Of a DNA stretch of 64,000 nt, positions 27,525-36,593 are shown in pieces. This stretch comes from Sphingomonas sp. SUN019. Its GTDB lineage: Bacteria > Pseudomonadota > Alphaproteobacteria > Sphingomonadales > Sphingomonadaceae. A program made the translations under genes and the position numbers. Every line of letters starts with the position of its first letter. Position 1 is the stretch's first letter. Location: the NCBI RefSeq assembly GCF_024758705.1, contig NZ_CP096971.1, positions 3,563,501 through 3,627,500 of the forward strand, read 5' to 3'. Below the pieces are notes generated by a model, which did no database searches, was not told where the DNA came from, and saw only the letters and a list, made by a program, of their open reading frames with translations.

Positions 27525-28753
27525 CGAAACCCTTTGGCCCGCTGCCCCCCGAGTTCGCCTATCAACACGGATCGCTGACGATCGCTGGCCGGACCGCAAC
27601 CGAATGGTTTGCGCAATACGGATCGCCGGTCTTCGTCTATGACCCCGCAATCATCGCGGCGCGCATCGCACTGTTTCGATCGGCGATGCCCGCCGGTGTC
27701 GATCTGCACTACGCGGTGAAGGCCAATCCCTACGCACCCCTGCTCGCGGCGATAACGCCGCTGGTGGACGGGCTGGACGTGGCGTCGGGAGGTGAACTGG
27801 CGCTGGCGCTCGACCACAAACCCGCGGCGTCGATCAGCTTCGCCGGGCCGGGCAAGCGCGATGCCGAACTAAAGGTCGCGATCGTCGCGGGTGCGACGTT
27901 GAACGTCGAATCCGAGGGCGAGGCGCGGCGCGCCTTCGCGATCGGCGATCGGCTGGGGATCGCGCCACGGCTGGCGGTGCGGGTAAATCCGGACATCGAA
28001 CTCCGCGGATCGGGCATGAAGATGGGCGGGCGGCCGTCGCCGTTCGGGATCGACGCCGAGCGTTCCGCGGCGCTGGTGCGCGAGATTCGCGACGCGGAGG
28101 CCGATTGGCGCGGCTTCCACATCTTCGCCGGGAGCCAGGCGCTGGACAGCGAGGCGATCGTCGAGACCCAGGCAGCCACATTGGCGCTCGCCGCCCGGCT
28201 GTCCGACGAAGCAGGCGCATCGCCTCCGCTGGTCAATCTCGGCGGTGGTTTCGGCATTCCCTATTTCGCGGGCGACACGCCGGTCGATCTGGGCCGGATC
28301 GGCGATGCGCTGTCCGACGGCTTGGCGTCACGCGCATCAATCCTCGCGGAAACGCGGTTCGCGATCGAACTCGGCCGCTGGCTGGTCGGCGAATGCGGGG
28401 TGTATCTGACGCGCATCGTCGACCGGAAGGTAAGCCGTGGCGAGACCTTCCTGATCGTCGATGGCGGCCTGCACCATCAACTCGCCGCCAGCGGCAATTT
28501 CGGCACCGTCGTGCGGCGGAATTACCCGGTCGCCGTGGCGCACGCGACGGGCGCGGAGGCGACCGAAACTGTATCGGTCGTCGGTTGCCTGTGCACCCCG
28601 CTCGACCGTCTCGCCGATCGCGTCGCACTGCCCCGCGCGGACGTGGGTGACGTCATCGCGATCTTCCTGGCGGGGGCGTATGGCGTCACCGCCAGTCCGA
28701 CCGCGTTCCTCGGCCATCCCGCGCCGATCGAGGTTCTCGCAACCGCTTCCTAA
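27521..28753 (+). CDS. PLP-dependent decarboxylase, exosortase A system-associated
   Basis: 410 residues from a GTG start overlapping the ligase stop (GTGA). It is a fold-type III decarboxylase like DAP or ornithine decarboxylases. The PLP lysine is Lys67 (LHYAVKANP), the PLP phosphate loop is NLGGGFGIPY, and the active-site Cys lies in VVGCLCTPLD. Such enzymes accompany XrtA loci, but their substrate is not established. Confidence 0.91.
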   Translation: MTKPFGPLPPEFAYQHGSLTIAGRTATEWFAQYGSPVFVYDPAIIAARIALFRSAMPAGVDLHYAVKANPYAPLLAAITPLVDGLDVASGGELALALDHKPAASISFAGPGKRDAELKVAIVAGATLNVESEGEARRAFAIGDRLGIAPRLAVRVNPDIELRGSGMKMGGRPSPFGIDAERSAALVREIRDAEADWRGFHIFAGSQALDSEAIVETQAATLALAARLSDEAGASPPLVNLGGGFGIPYFAGDTPVDLGRIGDALSDGLASRASILAETRFAIELGRWLVGECGVYLTRIVDRKVSRGETFLIVDGGLHHQLAASGNFGTVVRRNYPVAVAHATGAEATETVSVVGCLCTPLDRLADRVALPRADVGDVIAIFLAGAYGVTASPTAFLGHPAPIEVLATAS

Positions 28754-28848
28754 ACGCTATCTTCACCTCTTCATCGCATAGCCAAGGCTGATCGCGACCC
28801 GTTGGAGAGACGTCTCCTTGGCGGCACCCGCGAGCGATGGAGGTTCGA

Positions 28849-29499
28849 ATGCGTTTCTCGGGGTTCACCAGAGGCTTGCTGGCGACGGCTCTGGCATCGA
28901 CTGCGCTCACCGGCTGCATGGGCAGCGGCGGCGGTGCGTTGACCGAACTGCCGCCGGCTTCGTTCGTGGCGTCGAAGGAGCAGCCGGGCGAGGAATATAT
29001 CATCGGCCCGCTCGATTCGCTGCAGATCTTCGTGTGGCGCAATCCCGAACTGTCGTCGAAGGTGCAGGTCCGCCCTGACGGCCGCATCACGACGCCGCTG
29101 ATCAGCGACATGCCCGCGGTGGGAAAGACCCCGTCGATGCTGGCGGCCGACATGAAATTGGCGCTGGGGGAATATATCAAGGATCCCATCGTCTCGGTCA
29201 TCGTCGAGAATTTCAGCGGTACGTACAGTCAGCAGGTCCGCATCGTCGGCGCTACGGAGAAGCCCGCGTCGCTGCCGTACCGCGCGAACATGACGCTGCT
29301 CGACGCGATGATCGCGGTCGGCGGCCTCAGCGAATATGCCGCGGGCAACAAGGCGCGCCTGATCCGCTACGACCGCGCGACCGGCAAGCAGCGCGAATAT
29401 CAGCTGCGCGTGAACCGCCTGCTGAAGGACGGCGACGCCAGTGCGAACGTGAAGCTGGAACCCGGCGACGTAATCATCATCCCCGAGAGCATGTTCTGA
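28849..29499 (+). CDS. Exopolysaccharide export lipoprotein (Wza-like, XrtA system)
   Basis: 216 residues from the ATG at 28849 with a TGGAGG ribosome-binding site. A lipoprotein signal peptide ends in the lipobox ALTGC. A polysaccharide export (PES) domain (YIIGPLDSLQIFVWRN) is followed by a SLBB domain (RIVGATEKP, LLDAMIAVGG). It would form part of the periplasmic/outer-membrane export pore. The 95-base gap before it is the widest within the plus arm and could hold a second promoter. Confidence 0.92.
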   Translation: MRFSGFTRGLLATALASTALTGCMGSGGGALTELPPASFVASKEQPGEEYIIGPLDSLQIFVWRNPELSSKVQVRPDGRITTPLISDMPAVGKTPSMLAADMKLALGEYIKDPIVSVIVENFSGTYSQQVRIVGATEKPASLPYRANMTLLDAMIAVGGLSEYAAGNKARLIRYDRATGKQREYQLRVNRLLKDGDASANVKLEPGDVIIIPESMF

Positions 29500-29509
29500 G
29501 GTTGATGGC

Positions 29510-31027
29510 GTGACCGGTCTTTACGAGGAACTCAGGATCGCGGTGCACGCGATGTGGACGCGCCGCTGGCTCGCGCTGGCGGTGGCGTGGGGCGTATGCG
29601 TGCTCGGCTGGCTGGTCGTCAGCCAGATCCCGAGCCGCTACGAATCGCGCGCTCGCGTCTTCGTGCAGATGCGATCGGTCCTGCCCGCGGGCGTCGACGG
29701 GACGCAGCTGAACGATCAGCAGCGCGACGTGGACACGGTGCGGCAGACGCTGACGTCGGCGGTGAACCTTGAGAAGGTCGTCCGCGGCACCGAATTGGCG
29801 AAGACCGTCGCTACCGATCGCGACATCGCGGACCGCGTCGCTGGCCTCGCCACAGCGATCAAGATCACCGCGCAGCAGGACAATCTGTTCGAGATCACGA
29901 CCACTTCATCCAGCCCGGCGCTGGCGAAATCGATCACGCAGAAGCTGATCGACATCTTCGTCGAAACGAACCTGTCGGATGACCGGTCGCAGAGCAGCCA
30001 GACGCTGACCTTCCTCGATCAGCAATTGAAGTCGCTCGGCACGAAATTGCAGGATGCGGAGGCCAAGCGCGCCGATTTCCAGAACCGCTATCTCGGGTCG
30101 CTGCCGGGCACGGGTTCGGTCGCCGACCGGATCGGCGCGGCGCGTGCGCAGATGAGCCAGGTCGACAACGATCTGGCCGCGGCGCAGTCGAGCCTGGCCG
30201 CGCTGCAGGGGCAGATGGCGGGAACCCCCGCGACGGTCGCAGGCGCGGGGATTGCGCCCGGCGTCGGCCCGGCGCGCGCGCGCGTCGCGGCGATCCAGGG
30301 CCAGCTCGCCGATGCGCGCGGGCGCGGCTATACCGAAAGCCACCCCGACGTGGTCGCGCTGAAGACGCAACTGGCGCAGGCGCTGGCGGCGGCGAAGGGC
30401 GAGCCGGTTGGCGCGGGCGGCGGGGGCGTATCGAACCCGGCCTATCTGTCGCTGCAGTCGATGCAGGCCGATCGCCAGGCGAGCGTGTCGGCGCTCAGAA
30501 TGCGCAAGAGCCAGCTGCAGGGTGACCTCGACACGTTGAACGCAAAGCTGGCCGACGATCCCGCGGTCGCCGCGGAGCAGGGCGAGATCGACCGGAATTA
30601 TACCGTCCTCAAAGCGCAGTATGACCAATTGCTCGCACAGCGTGAGCAGACCAATTTGCGCAGCCAGGCGCAAACGCAAACCGATTCGGTCAAGTTCAGC
30701 GTCATCGATCCGCCAACGTCGCCGCGCACGCCGATCGCGCCCAACCGCCCGATGCTGCTGACCGGCGTGTTGATCGCCGGGCTGCTCGGCGGGCTGGGCG
30801 CGGCCTTCGGCATGGCGAAGGTGCAGGCGACCTTCCCGACCGCGCAGCGGCTGGAGATCGCGTCGGGCATGAACGTGATCGGTCAGGTCGGCGAGATGCT
30901 GACGCGCATCCAGTCTGAAGAACGTGCGAAGCGGCTGAAGTGGTTTGCGGGCGGCGTCGGCGCGCTGGGCGTAAGTTACGTTGCGCTGCTGGGCGTCGAG
31001 ATGCTCCAGCGGGGGATGGCGGCATGA
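29510..31027 (+). CDS. Polysaccharide chain-length determinant (Wzz/ExoP-type, XrtA system)
   Basis: 505 residues, GTG start. A membrane helix near residues 20-40 and another near 415-435 enclose a long periplasmic region with coiled-coil segments (FLDQQLKSLGTKLQDAEAKRADFQNRYLG is split by a short Gly turn) and a GNVR-like region before the second helix (SPRTPIAPNRP). It probably controls polymer length together with the tyrosine kinase encoded next, whose ATG overlaps its stop by 4 bases. Confidence 0.91.
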   Translation: MTGLYEELRIAVHAMWTRRWLALAVAWGVCVLGWLVVSQIPSRYESRARVFVQMRSVLPAGVDGTQLNDQQRDVDTVRQTLTSAVNLEKVVRGTELAKTVATDRDIADRVAGLATAIKITAQQDNLFEITTTSSSPALAKSITQKLIDIFVETNLSDDRSQSSQTLTFLDQQLKSLGTKLQDAEAKRADFQNRYLGSLPGTGSVADRIGAARAQMSQVDNDLAAAQSSLAALQGQMAGTPATVAGAGIAPGVGPARARVAAIQGQLADARGRGYTESHPDVVALKTQLAQALAAAKGEPVGAGGGGVSNPAYLSLQSMQADRQASVSALRMRKSQLQGDLDTLNAKLADDPAVAAEQGEIDRNYTVLKAQYDQLLAQREQTNLRSQAQTQTDSVKFSVIDPPTSPRTPIAPNRPMLLTGVLIAGLLGGLGAAFGMAKVQATFPTAQRLEIASGMNVIGQVGEMLTRIQSEERAKRLKWFAGGVGALGVSYVALLGVEMLQRGMAA

Positions 31028-32019
31028 ACCGGGCAACGAAACCTGCCGAGGAATCGCTGATCGAGCGCGCCGCGCGGGTCTATGATTTCGGGGCGCATCT
31101 GCGTGGGCCGAGCGCGGTTTCATCCGACGAAACTGCCACCACCGTTGTTCGTCCCGAGCCTGTCGAACCGGTCGCGGACGAACCTGTGGCCGAGCGCGCG
31201 AACGCTTCGCCAAGCTCAGGGCGAGCCGAGGGTCGGGCATACACCCCGTCGCCGATCGACCTGCTTCCGGAATGGGCCGCGCCGGCGAACATCGCCGCGA
31301 TCGACCGCATCATGCTGGCGGAAAAGGGGATGCTGGTCCCTGGCGCCCCGGTGGGGGCGCTGGCGGAAGAATTTCGCCTTATCAAGAGGCAGTTGTTGCT
31401 CAATGCTCGCGCGGTCAGCGAAGGACCGTTGAAGCAGCGCGCGCGGACGATCCTGGTCGGTTCGGGCAAACCGGGCGAGGGCAAGACGTTCTGCGCGATC
31501 AATCTGGCGCTGTCGCTGTCGGCGGAAAAGGACGTGGAGATCCTGCTGGTCGACGGCGATTTCGCCAAACCCGACGTCATGGCGACGCTCGGCCTGGATG
31601 ATTCGCTCGGCTTTCTCGATATCCTCGGCGACTCTACGCTCGATCCCGAAAGCTGCATCGTGCGCACCGACGTGCCGCAACTGAGCCTGCTTCCTGCGGG
31701 CAAGCGGACGCACGCCGACACCGAACTCCTCGCCAGCGATCGGACGGGCGTGATGCTCGACCGGTTGCTCGCGGCGAATCCGAAGCGGATCATCGTGTTC
31801 GACACCCCGCCCGCGCTGGCGGCCTCACCTGCTTCTGTGCTGGCGCTGCTGGTCGGGCAGGTGATGCTGGTGGTGCGCGCGGATCGCACCACCGAAAGCG
31901 ACGTTCGGGAGGCGGTGAACCTGCTCGATGGCTGCGACCAGATCAGCCTGATCCTCAATTCGGTTTCCTACGAACCCGGCCGTGGCCGGTTCGGCAGCTA
32001 TTACGGGCAGGAGAAGTGA
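31024..32019 (+). CDS. Tyrosine autokinase of the exopolysaccharide/XrtA locus (BY-kinase)
   Basis: 331 residues from the ATG at 31024. The kinase domain has Walker A (GSGKPGEGKTFCAINLA), Walker A' (ILLVDGDFAKP) and Walker B (RIIVFDTPP). It probably couples ATP binding and phosphorylation to assembly with the chain-length protein. The C-terminal tail has one Tyr cluster (GSYYGQEK). Residues 42-68 are encoded by a degenerate palindromic repeat (31147-31226), giving a Pro/Glu/Ala-rich linker before the kinase domain. It overlaps both neighbours by 4 bases. Confidence 0.9.
   Translation: MNRATKPAEESLIERAARVYDFGAHLRGPSAVSSDETATTVVRPEPVEPVADEPVAERANASPSSGRAEGRAYTPSPIDLLPEWAAPANIAAIDRIMLAEKGMLVPGAPVGALAEEFRLIKRQLLLNARAVSEGPLKQRARTILVGSGKPGEGKTFCAINLALSLSAEKDVEILLVDGDFAKPDVMATLGLDDSLGFLDILGDSTLDPESCIVRTDVPQLSLLPAGKRTHADTELLASDRTGVMLDRLLAANPKRIIVFDTPPALAASPASVLALLVGQVMLVVRADRTTESDVREAVNLLDGCDQISLILNSVSYEPGRGRFGSYYGQEK
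31147..31226. repeat. Palindromic repeat embedded in coding sequence
   Basis: The left arm at 31147-31167 (GTTCGTCCCGAGCCTGTCGA...) and the right arm at 31205-31226 (CTTCGCCAAGCTCAGGGCGA...) pair in about 16 of 21 positions. The sequence resembles the common intergenic GTTCGTCCTGAGC/CTTCGACAAGCTC palindrome of sphingomonads and relatives. Here it is read in frame as VRPEPVEP...SSGRAE inside the tyrosine kinase linker. Confidence 0.6.
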
Positions 32020-33635
32020 CCGTGCCTCGGACCATCGTCCTCGCCATCGCGGCGGTTGCGGCGGGCAGCGCCCCCGCGCACGCCCAGACGTCGCAGAAAT
32101 CGCGCTATATCCAGCCGTATATTGAACTGGCGCAGATCGTCGACGCGGACCTGTCGAACGACGATGTCGTGACCTATTCGCAGATCGCAGTCGGCATCGA
32201 TGCGGGCGTGCAGGGGCGCAATGTCGAGGCGCAGGTCAGCTATCGCTACGAACGGCGGATCGAATGGGACGACCGGATCGCCGACGGCGACGTTCATTCC
32301 GGACTGGCGCGCGCGAGAATCAACGACGGTCGCGGGCTGAATTTCGAGGCGGGTGCGCTGGCGACACGCGCGCGCAGCGACATCCGCGGGTCCGCGCCGG
32401 GCAATTTCGTCGGCAATGTCGACAACGTGACGCAGGTCTATTCGGTCTATGCCGGGCCGACGCTGTCGAAGACGGTCGGACCGGTGCAGGTCGCGGCGGG
32501 GCTCGGCGTCGGCTACACCAAGGTCGAGGTTCCGAACGCCACCGGCGTCGGACCGGGGCAGCCGCGGCTGGACTATTATGACGATTCGAAGGGCGTCGTC
32601 GCAACCGCCTCGGTCGGCACGGCGGCTGGCACGGTACTGCCGGTCGGCGTTACCATCAGCGGCGCATATGAACTGGAACGCGCCGGGCAGCTGAACCAGA
32701 AATACGAGGGCTATTACGGCCGCGGCGACGTCGTGCTGCCGGTCAGCCGAACCGTCGCGATCCGCGGCGGCGTCGGGTATGAGAAGATCGAGGCGAGCCA
32801 GAAGGACGCGCTGGTCGACGCGAACGGCGATGCGGTGCTCGACCGCAACGGCCGCTTCGTCACCGATCCCAATTCGCCGCAGCGCATCGCGTACAACACC
32901 GACGGCCTGATCTACGACGCGGGCGTTATATGGCGGCCATCGCCGCGGCTGGAACTGCAGGCGAACGCAGGCTGGCGCTACGGCGGCGAAACCTATTACG
33001 GCAGCCTGGCGTGGCAATTCCAGCGCGATACCGGCCTGAATGTCCTCGTCTATGACGGGATCGAGACGTTCGGGCGTCAGTTGCGCGATGGCTTGCGCGA
33101 TGCGCCGACGCAGTTCCAGACGCGGCCCGATCCGTTCGGTCAGCAGTTCGGCGGGTGCATCTTCGCTTCCCAGCCTGGTACAAGCGGGGCGGGAAGCTGC
33201 CTGAACGACGCGTTCCAGTCGATCTCCACCGCCAGCTATCGCGCGCGCGGCATCGACGCGGTGGTTTCCACCGTGCGCGGGCGGACCAGCATGGGCCTTG
33301 GCGCGGGGTATTCGAACCGCAAGCTGAACGCGCCTGATGTTGGCCCCGGCATCACCGTGTTCGGGGTGACCGACGAAAGCTATTACGCGCAGGCCTTCTG
33401 GTCGCGATCGCTCACCCGCGCTTCGCAGCTCGACCTGAACCTGTACGGCAACTGGTATCAGAGCGGACTCGCGGGGGCGGACGGCGTCTTCGGCGCGGGC
33501 GCATCGGGCACCTACAGCCATCAGTTCGGACGGCTCGGCACCTTGGCGTCGATCGGCGTCTATACTTTCGACCAAGAGGGCTTCGACAGCCAATGGTCGG
33601 CTCAGGCGCTGTTCGGCGCACGCTATACATTCTAG
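32016..33635 (+). CDS. XrtA system-associated outer-membrane beta-barrel protein
   Basis: 539 residues, GTG start overlapping the kinase stop. A signal peptide (IVLAIAAVAAGSAPAHA) is followed by alternating amphipathic strands rich in Tyr, Gly and Asn, ending in an aromatic residue (GARYTF), as expected for an outer-membrane barrel. It matches the PEP-CTERM-associated outer-membrane family by context and pattern. It is a likely outer-membrane route or anchor for the polymer. Confidence 0.85.
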   Translation: MTVPRTIVLAIAAVAAGSAPAHAQTSQKSRYIQPYIELAQIVDADLSNDDVVTYSQIAVGIDAGVQGRNVEAQVSYRYERRIEWDDRIADGDVHSGLARARINDGRGLNFEAGALATRARSDIRGSAPGNFVGNVDNVTQVYSVYAGPTLSKTVGPVQVAAGLGVGYTKVEVPNATGVGPGQPRLDYYDDSKGVVATASVGTAAGTVLPVGVTISGAYELERAGQLNQKYEGYYGRGDVVLPVSRTVAIRGGVGYEKIEASQKDALVDANGDAVLDRNGRFVTDPNSPQRIAYNTDGLIYDAGVIWRPSPRLELQANAGWRYGGETYYGSLAWQFQRDTGLNVLVYDGIETFGRQLRDGLRDAPTQFQTRPDPFGQQFGGCIFASQPGTSGAGSCLNDAFQSISTASYRARGIDAVVSTVRGRTSMGLGAGYSNRKLNAPDVGPGITVFGVTDESYYAQAFWSRSLTRASQLDLNLYGNWYQSGLAGADGVFGAGASGTYSHQFGRLGTLASIGVYTFDQEGFDSQWSAQALFGARYTF

Positions 33636-33646
33636 GGAAAGCAAGG

Positions 33647-34732
33647 ATGTACGAGGAACATTTCGGGCTGAGCGACAAACCGTTCCAGCTGACGCCGGAC
33701 CCTAAATTCTGGGTCGATACTGCTACGCATCGCAAAGCGATGGCGTACCTCGGCTATGGGCTGGCGCAGGGCGAGGGCTTCATCGTCATCACCGGCGATA
33801 TCGGCGCGGGGAAGACGACGCTGGTCGGGCATCTGATGAAGATGATCGACCCGGCGAACCTGAACCCGATCCATATCGTGTCCAGCGCGATCGAGGCCGA
33901 CGATCTGCTGCGGATCGTCTCCGCCGGGCTGGGCGTGGACGGCGAAGGGCTGTCGAAGGCCGAATTGCTGAAGTCGATCGAGCGCGGGCTGCACGCGGTG
34001 GCGCGTACCGGGCGGCGCACGTTGCTGATCGTCGACGAGGCGCAGGCGCTGCCGGTGTCGGCGCTGGAAGAACTGCGGATGCTGTCCAATTTTCAGGCCG
34101 GCGGCCATGCGATGCTGCAGATTTTCCTGCTCGGCCAGCCCGAATTTCGCGACCGGCTGCACGGATCGGATTCGCTGGAGCAGCTTCGGCAGCGGGTGAT
34201 CGCGCTGCATCATCTGGACCCGATGGGGCCGGACGAGATCGCGACCTATGTCGGCCACCGGCTGCAGGTGGCGGGATGGCGGGGCAATCCCGATTTCGCC
34301 GACGATGCGTTTCCGGTGCTGTTCCGCGCCACCGACGGCGTGCCGCGGCGGCTGAACCAGTTGATGGGGCGCGTGATGCTCCACGCCGCGATCACCGATG
34401 CGACGTTGATTGACGCCGCGCTCATCAACGCGGTGCGGGCCGATGCGGCGCGCGACACGCCGGTCGCGCCGCCGGTCGTGAAGAAGCCGTTTGCGGTCGC
34501 TGCTCCGGCTGCGGAGAGCGATATCGCGCTGCGGCTCGCCGCGCTGGAGGCCAAGCTGGGCACGCCGCCGGTGGATTCGGGCCTTGCCGATCGCATGGCG
34601 GCGCTGGAGGCGCGGATCGAGGAGCAGGATGCGGCGTTGCGGCGCGTGCTGACCCTGCTGGTCGATTGGGTCGAGGGCGAGGCTGCGCCCAACAACGCCA
34701 GGCGGGAGGCGGTGCGCGGCGCCGCGGCGTAG
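33647..34732 (+). CDS. XrtA-associated AAA ATPase (ExeA/GspA-like)
   Basis: 361 residues from the ATG at 33647 (MYEEHFGLSDKPFQLTPDP). Walker A is GDIGAGKTT at residues 50-58, and Walker B is TLLIVDEAQAL. The fold is like ExeA and transposition-type ATPases. The C-terminal ~80 residues form a predicted coiled coil (ALEAKLG, ALEARIEEQDAALRRVL). Cytoplasmic; its role in the locus is unknown. It follows the barrel gene by 11 bases. Confidence 0.9.
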   Translation: MYEEHFGLSDKPFQLTPDPKFWVDTATHRKAMAYLGYGLAQGEGFIVITGDIGAGKTTLVGHLMKMIDPANLNPIHIVSSAIEADDLLRIVSAGLGVDGEGLSKAELLKSIERGLHAVARTGRRTLLIVDEAQALPVSALEELRMLSNFQAGGHAMLQIFLLGQPEFRDRLHGSDSLEQLRQRVIALHHLDPMGPDEIATYVGHRLQVAGWRGNPDFADDAFPVLFRATDGVPRRLNQLMGRVMLHAAITDATLIDAALINAVRADAARDTPVAPPVVKKPFAVAAPAAESDIALRLAALEAKLGTPPVDSGLADRMAALEARIEEQDAALRRVLTLLVDWVEGEAAPNNARREAVRGAAA

Positions 34733-34734
34733 CG

Positions 34735-35568
34735 ATGCTCAACGGACTGTCGGTCGACGTCGAGGAATATTTTCAGGTCGGCGCGTTCGAGCGCACGATC
34801 GCAAAGGCCGACTGGCCCCGGTACGCGCCGCGCGTGGAGCACAATACCGGGGCGGTGCTGGACCTGTTCGCCGAGAGCGGGGTCAAGGCGACGTTTTTTA
34901 CGCTGGGCTGGGTGGCCGATCGGCACCCGGCGCTAATCCGCCGCATCGTGGCCGAGGGGCATGAGATCGCCAGCCACGGCTGGGACCATCAACGCGTCTT
35001 CACGATGACCGCCGACGAATTTCGCGCCGACCTAGCGCGCGCGCGCGGCGCATTGGAGAATGCGGGCGGGGTGAAGGTCACGGGTTATCGCGCGCCGAGT
35101 TTCTCGATCGATCAGCGCACGCCGTGGGCGCATATCGTGCTGGCGGAGGAAGGTTATGCCTATTCCTCCAGCGTCGCGCCGGTCGCACACGACCACTACG
35201 GCTGGCGCGATTCGCCGCGCTTTGCCTGGCGGCCGCGGAGCGATTCGGCGCTGATCGAATTGCCGGTGACGGTGGCCCAAGTCGCGGGGCGGCGGATGGC
35301 GACCGGCGGCGGCTTTTTTCGCCTGCTGCCCGCCGCGCTGACCGATTTCGCGGTGCGGCAGGTCAATGCGCAGGACCGCGCGGGCATCTTCTATTTCCAT
35401 CCGTGGGAAGTCGATCCCGGCCAGCCACGTGTTGAGGGCGCACCGCTGAAGTCGCGCGTGCGGCACTACAGCCGCCTGGGTGCGATGGCGGGGAAATTGC
35501 GCGGGCTGATCGCGCGACATGAATGGGGACGCGTGGACGCGGTCGCGGCGCGGGAGATCGCGCGGTGA
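34735..35568 (+). CDS. Polysaccharide deacetylase, XrtA system
   Basis: 277 residues from the ATG at 34735, two bases after the preceding stop. NodB-homology motifs are present: catalytic Asp8 in SVDVEEYF, the metal His pair in EIASHGWDHQRV, then GYRAPSFS and the late FYFHPWEVDPGQP. It is expected to remove acetyl groups from the polymer or its precursor. No signal peptide is evident, as is usual in this family within XrtA loci. Its stop overlaps the next GTG start. Confidence 0.92.
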   Translation: MLNGLSVDVEEYFQVGAFERTIAKADWPRYAPRVEHNTGAVLDLFAESGVKATFFTLGWVADRHPALIRRIVAEGHEIASHGWDHQRVFTMTADEFRADLARARGALENAGGVKVTGYRAPSFSIDQRTPWAHIVLAEEGYAYSSSVAPVAHDHYGWRDSPRFAWRPRSDSALIELPVTVAQVAGRRMATGGGFFRLLPAALTDFAVRQVNAQDRAGIFYFHPWEVDPGQPRVEGAPLKSRVRHYSRLGAMAGKLRGLIARHEWGRVDAVAAREIAR

Positions 35569-36593
35569 ACGCTTATGCGGCGGTGCGGGCGGGGCTTGCC
35601 GTGCGAGAGGCGGGGGAGGGCGACGATGCTCGCATCGAAGTGTTCGTTCGTGCGCACCCTGACGCCACCCCCTTCCATCTTCCGACATGGTCGCGTGCGG
35701 TCGAGCGGGCGTGTGGGCAGAAGGCCCATCTGCTGATCGCAGAGCGCGACGGCGTCATCGTCGGATACCTGCCGCTGACCGCGATGCATTCGGCGCTGGT
35801 CGGCCGGGCACTCGTCTCGACCGGGTTCGGGGTGGACGGCGGGGTGTTGGGGGAAGGGGCGGATGAACTTGCCGCCGCGGCGCGCGCGTTCGGCTATCCG
35901 TCGGTCGAATTGCGCGGCGGGCCTGCACCGGCCGGCTGGGCGATCGACGATACGACCTCGCTCGGCTTTGCGCGCGATCTTGTCGCGGATGACGAAGCCG
36001 AACTGCTCGCCATCCCGCGCAAGCAGCGCGCGGAGGTGCGCAAGGCGCTGGCGAACGATCTGGAGGTCGTGACGGGCAATGACCCCACATTCGCCCGCGA
36101 ACATTATGCGATCTACGCCGAATCAGTCCGTAACCTCGGCACGCCGGCATTTCCGCGCGCGTTGTTCCGCGAGATGCTGGCGGCGATGGACGCCAATATC
36201 CTGACCGTGCGTCATCAAGATCGCGCGGTCGCGAGCGTCCTGTCGTTATATTTCAACGGTATCGTCTATCCCTATTGGGGTGGCGGGACGGCGGCGGCGC
36301 GGGGATTGCGCGCGAACGACCGGATGTATTTCGCACTGATGAGCCATGCACGAGCACGAGGCTGCACACGGTTCGATTTCGGGCGGTCGAAGGCGGGGAG
36401 TGGCCCTGCGGCGTTCAAGAAGAACTGGGGCTTTGAGCCGCGACCTTTGTCCTATGCGTCGTGGAGCGAAGGGGCGAAGCGCGACATCAATCCGCTGAAC
36501 CCGAAATATGCGCTGATGGTGCGGACGTGGAAGCGCCTGCCGCTGCCGATCGCGAACCTGATCGGGCCGTGGATCAGCCGGGGGCTGGGGTGA
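35565..36593 (+). CDS. FemAB-like (GNAT fold) protein, XrtA/PEP-CTERM system
   Basis: 342 residues from the GTG at 35565, overlapping the deacetylase stop (GTGA). It has two tandem GNAT-like halves, with segments such as PFHLPTWSRAVERA and YPYWGGGTAAARGLRANDRMYF and a final FDFGRSK. FemAB proteins use aminoacyl-tRNA to add amino acids; by analogy this one may add an aminoacyl or acyl group to the exopolysaccharide or its lipid precursor. That reaction is inferred. Confidence 0.87.
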   Translation: MNAYAAVRAGLAVREAGEGDDARIEVFVRAHPDATPFHLPTWSRAVERACGQKAHLLIAERDGVIVGYLPLTAMHSALVGRALVSTGFGVDGGVLGEGADELAAAARAFGYPSVELRGGPAPAGWAIDDTTSLGFARDLVADDEAELLAIPRKQRAEVRKALANDLEVVTGNDPTFAREHYAIYAESVRNLGTPAFPRALFREMLAAMDANILTVRHQDRAVASVLSLYFNGIVYPYWGGGTAAARGLRANDRMYFALMSHARARGCTRFDFGRSKAGSGPAAFKKNWGFEPRPLSYASWSEGAKRDINPLNPKYALMVRTWKRLPLPIANLIGPWISRGLG

